Assembly: GCA_019454045.1 (NCBI GenBank)
Contig: SKCR01018431.1
Location: 186,001 to 250,000 of the forward strand
Length of the DNA: 64,000 nt
Direction of reading: 5' to 3'
Source of the DNA: Zanthoxylum bungeanum
Taxonomy: Eukaryota; Streptophyta; Magnoliopsida; Sapindales; Rutaceae
Shown here: one piece after another, positions 31,661 through 43,752 of the stretch
How positions within the stretch are numbered: the stretch's first letter is position 1
Layout of the letters: every line of letters begins with the position of its first letter
Notes under the pieces: model-generated
Database searches by the model: none
What the model saw: only the letters and a program-made list of their open reading frames with translations
Told to the model about the DNA's origin: nothing
Translations under genes and position numbers: made by a program

Positions 31661-33462
31661 TGATGAGTGGTAAAACTATCACTATTTCCCACTCATTTAA
31701 CTTAATATTTTGTATAGTTTCTTGAGTTTTGTGAATATTTTGCTGTGTTTTGTGTTATTTTGTAGATAAATAAAGTTTCAGGACATTCTGGAGGTGATTT
31801 GGAGCAAAACTGTGAAATTTGGTGAAATTTGGCAAAAGGGTATTTTGGTAATTTTGGACGTCCCGACACAAAGGGTATTTTGGGCATCCTGACACCGAAA
31901 AAAAGTTTTAGGACATTCTGGAGCTGATTTGGTGCAAAACTGTGAAATTTGGTGAAAATGGTATTTTGGTAATTTTCGGCGTACCGGCAAAAAAAGTATT
32001 TTGGTAATTTTGGGCGTCTGCACACCCATGCCACGTGTCAAAAATTCAACGAGCCGTCTTTTTTAGCCACCATGCCAGATGTCGAAAATTCAGCGATCCA
32101 AAAAAAAAATAATAATAATTAAAAAATAAAAATCAGAAAAATAATAATAAAAAATTAGAATTTTTTGCCTATAAATAGATTTCGAATATTTAGTTTCAAA
32201 TGTACCTCTTCCTCTGAAATCCTTATATATAAATAAAGAGTTCTCTTATTTAGTTTCTTATATTCAGTTTTATTTACGATTTATAGTAGTAATTCTATCC
32301 ATCCATGTGGGGTAACTTCTCTAATCTGAGGTAATAAGGTAATACTTTTACTTTTGCTATTTAGATTAATCTCCCTTAAAATATAATATATAAACTATTT
32401 AAAACCTGACTTAATAAAGGATACCGCCATTCTGGACGGTTGGTTATTCAATTTAATCTGGTTAAACCTGACTTAATGAGGATACCGACATACTGGACGG
32501 TTGGTTTAATTTTTGTTCCGCCTTATGGCTGGTTTTATTTAATTTGACTTAATGAGGATACCGCCATACTGGACGGTTAGTTTAAAATATCACAAGGATA
32601 TATATTATTTATGGGAGATATCTAAATAGTAAATAGTATAAGTTAATTCTTTTACCTTATCATTTTATTTATTTTTCCGCATTTATTTTTTTAGTTTTTT
32701 TTTATGTTTTTTTTTTACTTGTCATAACTATGTGTTATAACTACTTAGTTTTTTCTAGGTTGTGATGAAATCTAATATCTCCGGTTTATAAGAGGTTATT
32801 TTATAATTAGAATAATTTAAAGGTTACTTATTAAGTCTTAAGCTTAATGCTTCTTGTTGTTTGATCACCAATAAGATTGATGTGGTAAATCTAAAATGAA
32901 CTAGACATAGAGATTTTAGGTTTCAGCCTTAGACTTAATAGCCCACGATCTTCTTTGAGGATAGATAACCTTTTAATAGATTTCCTTACATGATAGACAT
33001 ATACTTGTCGGGCGGGGGTAACCAAAATTGGAACTTAAACTTAATGAATTCAGGTTAATTTAATTGACATAGACATATGATTCAATTGGATTAAACTCGG
33101 TATTTGTGTCTGACCATCGACAGATGCTTTCGCATAAATTCGTGTTCCAGGTTAGTAAACTGATTTATTACAAACATAAAATAATCACTTCATCTTTTTA
33201 AAGATATTAGAAAGATTCAACCCTAGATCTTTGAGTCTTTTTATTTCCATAGTATTTTCTTTTATCTTTTTATTTATTTAGCAAATCTTTAAATCAGATC
33301 ATTTCAAGCAATCAATCACTTCACCCTCAATTAGATATTTGTAAATAAATAGATTCAATAATTAATAAAAACAGTAGGAATTAATTCGTTGTGGGATCGA
33401 TATTTTTATACTACTTGAACGATACGTGCGCTTGCGTTATACGTGTGTGTTTACGTCGGTCA
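31661..33462 (+). repeat. Element C 5' LTR
   Basis: The 1802-bp LTR starts TGATGAGTGGTAAAAC and ends GTCGGTCA. The TATA box is at 32170-32177, the minisatellite at 32416-32585, and G-box-like CCACGTGTC near 32031. The start is closer to E's LTR than to D's. Confidence 0.93.
32170..32177 (+). promoter_or_regulatory. Element C LTR TATA box
   Basis: TATAAATA in TTTTGCCTATAAATAG has the same context as in D. The 3' LTR copy is at 36897-36904. Confidence 0.6.
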
Positions 33463-33468
33463 AGTTTT

Positions 33469-33486
33469 TGGCGCCGTTGCCGGGGA
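33469..33486 (+). other. Element C primer-binding site (tRNA-Asp type)
   Basis: TGGCGCCGTTGCCGGGGA lies six bases after the LTR end. Confidence 0.92.
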
Positions 33487-33600
33487 CTTATATTTTTTGA
33501 GTTATTAATTTTGAAGCTATCTAATTTATTTGTATCTAATTTCTTTGTTTTTTTATCTGTACTTTTTATTTCTTTCTTTTGTTTTCAGGTGATTGAAAAA

Positions 33601-34593
33601 ATGGAACATTTTGAAACATTACGAGCTTTACCAGAAAAAGATACACCCCAAATCCGGGAGCAACAATATAGTTTTCTGAGGCCTGTTGTCCATCCCAACA
33701 ACTATCACTGGAAGCCAGAATCAAGCAATACCACATTTGCTCATCAGAATGAAATGGGGAGATGTGTAATATGTGATGGTAACCACCCGAGCGATCAATG
33801 TATATACCTTTCAGAGTGGCAGAATTATTGGAATCATTCCAGGTATGTAGAATCATCACATTTTCCATCTTATCCACCATCTATCTACAATCTTCATCAA
33901 GAACCAGATCCATCAGAGGAAGATCAGTTGAATGACATGCTAAAAGATTGGCTCAAGAAATGAGAAGCTCAATTTGATGTACAAATTCAGAGTCAAGCAG
34001 CGTCTATACAGAAGATGACAGATCAAGTTAGACAACTAACAGACAACCTGAATCACATATCTCACGGAGCAAATTCAAATAATACTGAAGAACCCTTCAA
34101 ATATCCTGAGATTCATCATGACATCTTAACAGAGGACGAGGCTGAACAGTATCAAGAATTAGAGGTTGAAAATTTTGAAGCATGTATTTCACAGATGACA
34201 GATGAAAAGGTGAATACAGAAATTTTAAAATATATATGTGAAGAAAATGTGGAGCAAGAAGTAGAGCAAATGGAGGAGCAAATGTCTGACCAAATTGAAA
34301 ATCCAGAGCATTTAGGCGAAACATCACTGTTTTGGGGAGTACAATTTAGTGATATTACTCAGAAGCTTGAAAGAATGGAAATCCCATTCCAAGTCAAGCA
34401 TCATACAAGACCTCCTGATTTTCTTTCTTTCTTTTCAGGAATCACTAAAACAACAAAAGTTAAAAAGGTGACACAAGCACTGAATGAGACAAAATTCTTT
34501 TTACCACCTTACCGTTGGAAGAGACCCTTCAAAAGCAACGCACATGAGAATGTCTTTAATCGGACATCCAAAACGACGCTGAAACCGCCTTGA
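33601..34593 (+). pseudogene. gag: Element C gag-like ORF with one in-frame stop
   Basis: A single frame starts MEHFETLRALPEKD at 33601, just after a TTTTCAG tract. A Cys/His cluster CVICDGNHPSDQC (C-x2-C-x3-H-x4-C) near residue 58 resembles Athila gag zinc motifs. A TGA at 33961 interrupts it after DWLKK. The same frame continues with IQSQAASIQKMTDQVRQLTD, matching the coiled part of D and E gag, then an acidic Glu-rich stretch, and ends at 34593 after TSKTTLKPP. The capsid domain seen in D and E is missing. Its N-terminus is unlike theirs, so this is a shortened gag derivative. Confidence 0.75.
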
Positions 34594-34631
34594 CAGATAG
34601 ATTTTAGTCACGTCTAGCTGAAGACGAAAAA

Positions 34632-34657
34632 TTTAGCGCTAGCAGGGAGGCAACCCA
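34632..34657 (+). other. Conserved GCGCTAGCAGGGAGGCAACC motif (C)
   Basis: TTTAGCGCTAGCAGGGAGGC is followed by AACCCAT and at once by TTAACCAGG. In D and E the ORF X/LOG cassette lies exactly between these two blocks. Confidence 0.8.
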
Positions 34658-34700
34658 TTTAACCAGGTATGATCTTCTAAAATCTTCTTTTACTATTTAA

Positions 34701-34736
34701 GACATTGGGGACAATGTCTCATTTAGGTTTGGGGGT
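34701..34736 (+). other. Conserved hairpin and internal polypurine-like tract (C)
   Basis: GACATTGGGGACAATGTC is followed by TCATTTAGGTTTGGGGGTG, the same as in D apart from a few bases. Confidence 0.85.
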
Positions 34737-36370
34737 GAGGAATAGTTAATAGTACTTGTTTGTTTTGTGTTTTTATTTTTAGTCCAAAATTTTTCGAAAA
34801 ATACAAAAAAATTAAAAAAATTTCAAAAATTATAAAAATATTTTGCATTTTTATCAAAGGCATATTTAAAGCTAGGTGATGGTTTGGTGTCTTCCTTCAC
34901 TCACTACCTTTTTATAAGGAAAAGCTGTGAAGGCACCTAGATAATCTTTCACTTATAGTGTGTTGTGATAGACTAGTTTGGAGGACTCGTTGTTTATTCC
35001 TGACACCAAGCGATAAGAGCCTAAGGGGCTTGGGTATTTAAGTGAGCCTCGCTCCACCCTCCCTCTGGGGAATCTACAACAGGAAGTCCATTCGACAGTT
35101 AGTCACACACCATAAACTCGTTGGCACGTACCATAAGGTATAAAAAAAGTGCATTCACTTGGTCGCTTGAACCCTTGAGTGGGGAGTCCTAGTTGTGAAC
35201 AATCCTTCGTCAGCAAGAGCCTTTGATTAAACTTCTAAAACCACATGTAAATTACAGTTATATGACCAGTAGAAATGTTTTTTTGTTATGTTGACTAAAA
35301 AGATGAAATTGGTAAGAAATAGCTGTGTAAGGAATTCTCACTCCTAAGACATATTTCAAACCTATTTTTTCGAAACAAGTTAATTTTTGTTTATTTCCTT
35401 TCGAATTATTTAATTTGTAAATTCTCCATAAAACTGACTAAAATGGATCTTCATATACTTAGTTGGCAGGTATTATCAACATACATAGTAACATACGGAC
35501 ATATGATAAAATTGAAAAGATTGTAATATTCAGTGCTATAGTTTAATTGGAGAAACATCTCAAAAAAAAGTGATGGAATAAAAAAATAAAAAAAATGTCT
35601 GAGATCCGAGTTATTAAGTCTGTAAGGGTATTTTAACACCTAGTGCCCTAAAACCAACTGGTTTGGGAGTCATTGGCCCAACACTCGTTACATGGATCAA
35701 AAATGATGAAAAATATATATATCTGAAGTCTGGGTAATTACGTCCGTTGGGGTGTCTTAACACCTGATGCCCTAAAGCCAACTGGTTTGGGAGTCACCGA
35801 CCTAAAGCTCGCTACATAGATGGAAGATATTGTATATAAATAAAAAAAATAGAGAAAAAAAATCAAAGAAAAAATCAGAAAAATCAGAAAATTTATTCCA
35901 TTACTATAAAAGATGTGAATTCTGATAAAATTTTAGGACAAAAATATTACTCTCTTATCAATTGCACTTATGACTGTTGTGGGCAAAAATGAGTTGTATA
36001 ATACTTTGTTAATTGTGTATATGGAGAATGGTAAAAATAATCGGAGAATTTACTTATTCAGTAATTTAAAATGAAATAAAAAAACTAATAACTTGGAGTA
36101 AAAGTTTCACATGATTAGTCACTAACTTCTTCATTCTATTTTCTCTTGTCTTTTTGCATTTGTGTGCATTAGTTTCACTACTTTTTTACTTTTATAAAAT
36201 GTTTGTGGGTATCATTGCTGTAAACCCTCACGAGACTACAACTCGTCCACTATGGACACCTAGGGGTTTAAAGGCGTGTTGCATATGCTAAATGCAATCG
36301 TGATCCCTACGAAAGTGGCTTAGTTAAATTTTATTATGTTATTTTATTTTGCTCGAGGACTAGCAAAATG
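34737..36370 (+). other. Element C 3' untranslated region
   Basis: No ORF is credible. Compared with D and E it has an extra ~430 bp (about 34855-35285) between AATATTTTGCATTTTT and the TGACTAAAAAGATGAAATTGG block. The Athila repeat pair with GGTTTGGGAGT is present (35607-35700 and 35728-35820). Confidence 0.7.
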
Positions 36371-36385
36371 TTAGGTTTGGTGGTG
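36371..36385 (+). other. Element C polypurine tract (mutated)
   Basis: TTAGGTTTGGTGGTG precedes the 3' LTR. One G of the GGGGG run is T compared with D. Confidence 0.8.
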
Positions 36386-38198
36386 TGATGAGTGATAAAA
36401 CTATCACTATTTCCCACTCATTTAACTTAATATTTTGTATAGTTTCTTGCGTTTTGTGAATATTTTGCTGTGTTTTGTGTTATTTTGTAGATAAATAAAG
36501 TTTCAGGACATTCTGGAGGTGATTTGGAGCAAAACTGTGAAATTTGGTGAAATTTGGCAAAAAGGGTATTTTGGTAATTTTGGACGTCCCGACACAAAGG
36601 ATATTTTGGGCATCCCGACACCGAAAAAAAGTTTTAGGACATTCTGGAGCTGATTTGGAGTAAAACTGTGAAATTGGCGAAAATGATATTTTGGTAATTT
36701 TCGGCGTCCCGGCAAAAAGGGTATTTTGGTAATTTTGGTAATTTTGGGCGTCTGCACACCCATGCCACGTGTCAAAAATTCAACGAGCCGTCTTTTTTAG
36801 CCACCATGCCACGTGTCGAAAATTCAGCGATCCAAAAAAAAAATTAATTAAAAAAAAATTCAAAAAAATAATAATAAAAAATTAGATTTTTTTGCCTATA
36901 AATAGATTTCGAATTTTTAGTTTCAAATGTACCTCTTCCTCTGAAATCCTTATATATAAATAAAGAGTTCTCTTATTTAGTTTCTTATATTCAGTTTTAT
37001 TTACGCTTTATAGTAGTAATTCTATCCATCCATGTGGGGGTAACTTCTCTATGCTGAGGTAATAAGGTAATACTTTTACTTTTGCTATTTAGATTAATCT
37101 CCCTTAAAATATAATATATAAACTATTTAAAACCTGACTTAATAAAGGATACCGCCATTCTGGACGGTTGGTTATTCAATTTAATCTGGTTAAACCTGAC
37201 TTAATGAGGATATCGCCATACTGGATGGTTGGTTTAATTTTTGTTCCGCCTTTATGGCTGGTTTATTTTAATTTGACTTAATGAGGATACCGCCATACTG
37301 GACGGTTAGTTTAAAATATCACAAGGATATATATTATATTATGGGAGATATCTAAATAGTAAATAGTAGAAGTTAATTCCTTTTACCTTATAATTTTATT
37401 TATTTTTCCGCATTTATTGTTTTAGTAATTTTTATGTTTTTTTTTTTACTTGTCATAACTATGTGTTATAACTAAGTTAGTTTTCTAGGTTGTGATGAAA
37501 TCTAATATCTCCGGTTTATAAGAGGTTATTTTATAATTAGAATAATTTAAAGGTTAACTTATTAAGTCTTAAGCTTAATGCTTCTTGTTGTTTGATCACC
37601 AATAAGATTGATGTGGTAATTTTAAAATGAAATAGACATAGAGATTTTAGGTTTCAGCCTTAGACTTAATAGCCCACGATCTTCTTTGAAGATAGATAAC
37701 CCTTTAATAGATTTCCTTACATGATAGACATATACCTGTCGGGGCGGGGGTAACCAAAATTGGAACTTAAACTTAATGAATTCAGGGTAATTTAATTGAC
37801 ATAGACATATGATTCAATTGGATTAAACTCGGTATTTGTGTCTGACCATCGACAGATGCTTTCGCATAAATTCGTGTTCCAGGTTAGTAAACTGATTTTT
37901 ACACAAACATAAAATAATCACTTCATCTTTTTAAAGATATTAGAAAGATTCACAACCCTAGATCTTTGAGTCTTTTTATTTTCCTTAGTATTTTTTTTTA
38001 TCTTTTTATTTATTTAGCAAATCTACAAATCAGATCATTTCAAGCAATCAATCACTTCACCCTCAATTAGATATTTGTAAATAAATAGATTCAATAATTA
38101 ATAAAAACAGTAGGAATTAAGTCCTCGTGGGATCGATATTTTTATACTACTTGAACGATATGTGCGCTTGCGTTATACGTGTGTGTTTACGCCGGTCA
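36386..38198 (+). repeat. Element C 3' LTR
   Basis: The 1813-bp copy matches the 5' LTR with more base substitutions than seen between D's LTRs. It ends GCCGGTCA and is followed by ATAGT. Confidence 0.93.
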
Positions 38199-38517
38199 AT
38201 AGTTAACGTCAATTATCCATCACATTCATAGAACATGCAACTTGAACTCCATTAAAAATATCCCAACAGTGAGATATGAAGATAATATTGTCTGTATTGT
38301 ACAAATTAAAGAATGGTACATCAAGGGAGATAAAACCAAACACATCTCACCAAAGATCTTCTACACTTTTGAGCTCCAGCAGAGCAAGCAAATTGATGTC
38401 AAGCAAATACGTTTAACCAATAATTTTGCAAACTTATTTACAAAAGCTTTACTGACAACAACATTTGAGAACCTTATAAATAGCATTAGAATATGTCAAC
38501 ATAATAAATTATCTTGA
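38199..38517 (+). pseudogene. G: Copia RNase H relic, right part
   Basis: After C, the reading resumes as NSIKNIPTVRYEDNIVCIVQ, then GDKTKHISPKIFYTFELQQS and a NNFANLFTKALLTTTFENL end. These are the terminal RNase H blocks of a Copia polyprotein, where RNase H normally removes RNA from RNA/DNA hybrids. The 38242-38517 frame is open, but with its upstream half lost it is a relic. Confidence 0.85.
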
Positions 38518-38760
38518 TAATATCTTTTGAGGGGAGCATTTCATCAGGGGCGCATATTTATTGATGTGACACAAATGTATTGTACTGGATTTTACTAGCA
38601 AGGCTTTACGAGGCAATATCATCACGTCCAGAAGTCAAATAAATTATGTGAGATTAAAATAATCGGGCCCAAAGAGGAGTGTTGTGAATATGTAGTATGA
38701 TCCCCACTACTTTAATCTTTATTTTGTTTAATTTAGATAATTATTTTATTAATCTTGTAT
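38518..38760 (+). other. G: 3' UTR, polypurine tract and start of 3' LTR
   Basis: A purine tract AAAGAGGAG at 38671-38679 precedes TGTTGTGAATATG, which looks like the start of a Copia 3' LTR (from 38680). Only about 80 bp of it remain before H begins at 38761. Confidence 0.55.
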
Positions 38761-39174
38761 TGTAATGACCGGTAGTTTTTACTTCTGTATACAATTGTAC
38801 TGTTACATACGGGATGAAGGCAAACAAAATAAATTATGTTGAGACTCAAATATAGTCATGAAATGATTTTGGGGACAATTAGTAAACTTGCATTCCCGGT
38901 ACGAAACTGTACAATGTTCCCCTCCGGACAGCCCGTGGTATTTAGGGCGTAACATTCTCATACGAACTTCGATTTCTATGCAATTTATATCGTTGGAAAT
39001 ATGAGATCGAGACCTACAACTTTTACGTTGAACTTTTTCCCAATTTAGACCAGAAATAAGTAAATTTTGCAAAATCGGTAAAATGCTACAGTGACTTCAT
39101 GATTGATCTAGAATTGGATGAGGTGGCATCATCTTGGCCATTCATGCCCAATAAAAAAATCAGCCACTTTTGTC

Positions 39175-39182
39175 TATAAAAA
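39175..39182 (+). promoter_or_regulatory. Element H LTR TATA box
   Basis: TATAAAAA in TTTTGTCTATAAAAAGG is well placed for an LTR core promoter. Confidence 0.55.
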
Positions 39183-39636
39183 GGAACTATTCCCTCATCA
39201 TCAAGAGTGGGAAAAACGTGAGGGGTGATATGGGGAAATATTTTGATGCAAAACTTCTTTCCTTCTCCATTTCTTAATGCATCTTAAGCTATTTAAGCTT
39301 CATTTCCAAGCTTGATCATCGTATGAATCACAAGTTTCACCAGCAAAGTAAAGAAAGGATAGTAGAATTCCAATAACAGTGAGTGGACACTACCATTTTA
39401 AATTGATTTTCATTTTATTATTTTTGTAAAAGACTTACTTTTTCACTTTAGGGCGATATATCATTTTATACAGTTATTTTACAAAGATTTATTATTTAAG
39501 TTATATCTAAGAAAAGAAATGTTTTTAAAAACATGAGGTTTTTGATTTTCGAGGCATAGGGCAAAAACCCACCTCAGTATGTAACTTGTACAGCTATGGA
39601 ATTGACGGACAGATAACATATGCACATGTAGAGGAC

Positions 39637-39921
39637 TGGGGGGACGACGATACGTAAGGCCCCCAGATCCTAGCTCATGACTAGAGATGACAGATGTCCC
39701 GAAATCCTGGTTTCAGAGCTTGGAGGGTAGCATAGATCCGCACCCCCAGTTCTAGTTTAGTAGCTTGGAGGACGACGATACGTAACGCCCCAAGACCACC
39801 AGTTTCAGGGACAGTAGTGGCATGCTTTAGGGGACGGCGATACGTAACGCCCCAAAGTCATGGATTTGCACTCCTGGCTCTAGTTAGGGGTATGGGGGGA
39901 CGGTGATACGTAACGCCCCCA
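39637..39921 (+). repeat. Four GACGATACGTAACGCCCC units in the H LTR
   Basis: Units lie at about 39637, 39768, 39828 and 39893. Each has a G-run arm, a GACG(A/G)(C/T)GATACGTAA core and a complementary C-run arm (for example GGGGGGACG with CGTAACGCCCCC), so each can fold into a hairpin. Confidence 0.85.
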
Positions 39922-40574
39922 TGCGTCAATTTTTTCAGACAGAGACACAGATTTCAGAAACAATTTTCAATTTTCAGTTACAGTTTTCAGAAATTTTAGA
40001 AAAGAAAGTTTCCAGAAACATCAGTTTTGTAAGAGATTTTTAGAAAGGAGCTCAGAGTTTTAAGATAGAAAACAGTTTTCTTATAAAGCTATCTCATGAG
40101 TTTTCGGTTTTTCGAACCAAATGTTTTTATAACAATTTTTCATTTTTCGTCCACTCACTTAGATCGTACAACGGTCTAACCCCCCACTCCCAGTGTTTAT
40201 TTTGCAGGTATTCCCGGAGGATGAGCTCGAGAGGATGGATACTGATGTAGTCACTAGGGTATGGAGTCCACCGGTTCAAGTCAGAGAGAGTAAAAGTCTA
40301 GTCAGAGTCAAACAGAAGTCATGTATAAGTCTTTGGTTGTGTGATAGTCGTTGTAAAGAAATGTGTTTTATGTATATAGTTCTTTTTTTTTCTTGGAGTT
40401 GAGTTTGCATGATAAGTTGTTGAGATTGGGCTACGGTCCCATACATACTTCATATATATAATTAGAGAAAATAATATCAGATATTGAACAGTAGTTATCA
40501 GAGTCAGAGGCTTATGGGTTAGTACGGTCTATCCCCTGTCGATAGCATCCCCCAGATTATGGATGTTACAAAGA

Positions 40575-40586
40575 TGGTATCAGAGC
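40575..40586 (+). other. Element H primer-binding site (initiator Met type)
   Basis: TGGTATCAGAGC lies four bases after the LTR end. Confidence 0.85.
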
Positions 40587-43500
40587 ATGATCTAGGGAGT
40601 CAGTGACTGCAGTGGGTAGAGTGTTGGGGTCTTGTATACTTAGTATGTCCGGGACACTAGTATACGGGGCACTACCTCTCCAGTATCTGATCTTCGAGTA
40701 CGTCTTCTAGATCCACAGACAGGTTAGTAAGCATTCCCGAGCCATCTGAATCATTTTTCTTTACTCTAGTTAGGAATCATTCCGTAATCATCCTAGATTA
40801 TCCCTGAAGTTCCATACAAGGTAGTGAACCAGATAGTAAGTTCCAAAGAAAGTTATCCAAGAAAGTAAAAGAGGAAGAGAAAGCTAGAAGAGAAGTAAGG
40901 AAAATGTAAGGATGATCAAGTGGTCAGAAGTAAGAAAAGATAGAGCTACATGATTAGATCAGTAAGAAAGTACATGAACCTATAGTAGCCAAGGGAATAG
41001 AGAAAATCCCAGCAAGTTTTAGAGTTGCCTAATAGATGTAAGATCCCTTCCCTTCTCAGGAAATCTTTTCGGATAGATTACATAGCCTTCGCGTACCTTG
41101 AATAAATAGCGAGTTTCCTGAGTAACGAAGAATAGCCAGAGGGGTAACAGAAGTAAGAAACCCAGATTAGTCTTGAGGGCCCTAATGGATCTAGATGCCA
41201 AAAAAAGATTTAGAGAACTCCGATACCTAAACCTCGGCCCAGATCCCCAAGCAAGAAATATAAATGGTTAGCTACTTTACCCCAGAAATACGATAGAGAC
41301 AAGACCTTAAACTATCTAGTATTTGAACCCTCCAGTGACATCAGATAAGAAAGCTGCCCTGACAAAGCCTACCCCATACCTACCTTACATGAGGAATATA
41401 CTCTACCAGGACACGGAGCACCAGAATAAGGTCACTGAAACCCATTAAGATATAAGATGCTTGCCCTAACCCTTACCAGCCTAGATATATGTGACCATAA
41501 GAAATCGATGATAGTTCATCATAAGAAATGGAGGCATTCAGAAGATTGATTACCCAGAAAAGATTAAGGGAGATTTGAGAATATAAAGAAGAGAACCTGG
41601 CAGAGCCTAAAGACTAAAGCAAGCTAGCACGAGGCATGCAGTACTAGTAGAAGTCCTTAGAATAGATCAAGCATAGTAGGTTCCAAAGATTAGCCTAAAT
41701 TAGTAGAAATCCATAGAAGTATGAAAGAATGGACACTTGAGGCTGAAGATAATTAAGAATGACAAAATTACCAATATGAATATTGGAATAGAATACCATA
41801 GATATGGTTTATAGCTAGATCAGACAGCGGGGAACTATAGAGTATTTAGAAGAGCGAACCACCATTAGCCTCAATAGCATGGTGTAGAGCAAAGAAACGA
41901 GGTATGAAAATATTAAGCAGGAAATAGGAAGTGATAAGAGAGAGTTCAGTATGTATAGCAATACAAAACGAAGTTTGGAGATAGCAATATAGGTAAAGAC
42001 CCCAGAGTAATTGATAAAGAACAAATGATCTTAAGACATGGAGTAGACGATAAGGTCCCTGCAGAACAAATGACGACCCTCATTTCCATAAACCTTGATT
42101 CTAGAAAGCGTGCAAACACTAACCAGATCGTCACATAGCCTAAGTGTAAAGCAGAAATGCGTACCCGTAGATTCTTAGAGAATGAATGTACTCATCCATC
42201 AACTTAGCGCCCAATAAAGAATAAGAACCAGTAAAGAAGAGTAAGGGACATAATAGATGAATTAAGAAGATGACAATGTTTTATATGAGATAGGACAGTT
42301 GAAAGCACAATACGTTAAGCCGAATCTAGAAGTTGTTTTAGAATTATAATCCCTTAGGGGAGTAAAGGCTCAAATGAACAAAGGAACCAGAGAGAGAGCG
42401 ACTCTCGAGAGTATATTATATGACTCATAAGAGTCTCATTATTTTGAGAAAGGAGAACTAGATAAAAGTAACACCTGAACCTAAGGATTTAGTAGAAGAC
42501 GTCCTAAATAATTAAAGATGATAGAGTTCTCATGAGAGTAAAGATGTAAGGAGTTCAAGGGACTGAGATAAGAAAGAAACCTAAGCTGCAGACTGAGTTT
42601 CTTAAGGAAAGATAGTAAAGAGAGAACAGTGGCACCCAGAGAAAGGAAGTAATAACTTTAGAAGGCTAAACAACAGAGATAAGATAGGAAAAGTAAGAAG
42701 GCAGTACAAGGAAGTTCCTAGAGAGCATGACCTTATAAGGACTTCACAGAAGAGATAATGTGTTCGAGAGTCGGAAAAGAACTTAATTAAGTTGGAAGAG
42801 ACAAATCATACAATTTTAGCAGTAATACCCTAGTGTGAGAAAAGATGTCAGACGTATATACATGAGAGTTCTAAGCTTATAGTTCAGCAGTATGCACAAC
42901 TAGGCCACCATAAGAAAGGCCTCAGAACAAGGTCCCACCCTCCCGACCCTCGTTAAACAACAGCAGCAGAGGTGGATCCTAATGATCGCCTTAAGACATT
43001 CCCAGGGATAAGTGAAAATATAATGGAAGAAAACTGGAACAAAGACCTTTAGACATAGTTTAAGAACATAATAAAAGTAAGAGACAGTGCTATGTTAAAG
43101 AGTTAGGAAAGATGTTGTTCAGATGGTATGGTATAAGGATAAAGTAGTAGTCAAATATTGACTCTGATACAAAGCAACCAGTGTTAGATATAGTAATGGA
43201 TAAATAAAGGAAAAGATATCCTTTAGATAAGGAGCCAGAGACATATACCACAAGAGTTCTTAGTATAGCAAAAGACAAAGCAGAAAGCAAGAAGAGTGCA
43301 AGGAAGAAGTTTATAAGTAAGCTGTGGAGGTGCAACAATGGTAGTAGAAGAATACCAGTAAGCAAAGACAAGTGTATAACCATAAGGTTTCATAGTATCA
43401 AGATGAAACTGAAGATCCCTTACGTGTTAGTTCACGTAAATCACGTAAGATCCCTTACAAGAGTTCTTTGGGACGGCTTTAGCCACGGGTATGGGTGGTT

Positions 43501-43752
43501 TGGTAGATGTTTAGAATAGTATGAATCAAGGGGATAAGTTACTACAAGTTGCAATTAGCATATGGAGTGAATCCTTAAGGCATGTGATGTTCGCGTGTAT
43601 TCGAGAGTTGACCCTTAGCAGCCCTAGAACATGGAAAGCAAGTTGGTGTGGAACACCTTAACCAGACTTATAGTAGCAGTGAGAGTAAGGTATGAAGAAA
43701 ACATGGACTATTAGCTTAAATAAAAATTTCCAACATCCCCGTCTATAATAAG
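40587..43752 (+). other. Element H interior, purine-rich, no gene seen
   Basis: The plus strand is rich in A and G, with many AAGA, AGAAG and GAGAAAG runs. No frame longer than about 100 codons and no retroviral motif was found on either strand. Minus-strand frames such as 43090-43383 only mirror the purine bias. It may be a non-coding derivative or a heavily mutated pol. Confidence 0.6.

Larger units (their letters stand above)
31661..38198 (+). mobile_element. Element C: gag-only Athila-like Ty3 element
   Basis: The element is 6538 bp with LTRs 31661-33462 and 36386-38198 and target duplication ATAGT (31656-31660 and 38199-38203). The primer site is identical to D and E. The interior (2.9 kb) has only a gag-like ORF, the GGGAGGCAACCC motif and the Athila 3' UTR. 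No protease, pol, ORF X or LOG is present. It is inserted in G. Confidence 0.95.
38761..40570 (+). repeat. Element H 5' LTR
   Basis: The ends are TG/CA, with a TATA box at 39175. The middle holds four GGGACG-GATACGTAACGCCCC-type units (39637-39921). The 38803-39072 and 40193-40402 frames have no domain. Confidence 0.75.

Noticed and set aside
33566..33880. 104-codon minus-strand frame
   Set aside because: It is the shadow of the element C gag frame on the other strand.
43090..43383. Leu-rich 97-codon minus-strand frame resembling a membrane protein
   Set aside because: The purine-rich plus strand of H yields Leu/Phe/Ser-rich minus frames by composition alone.
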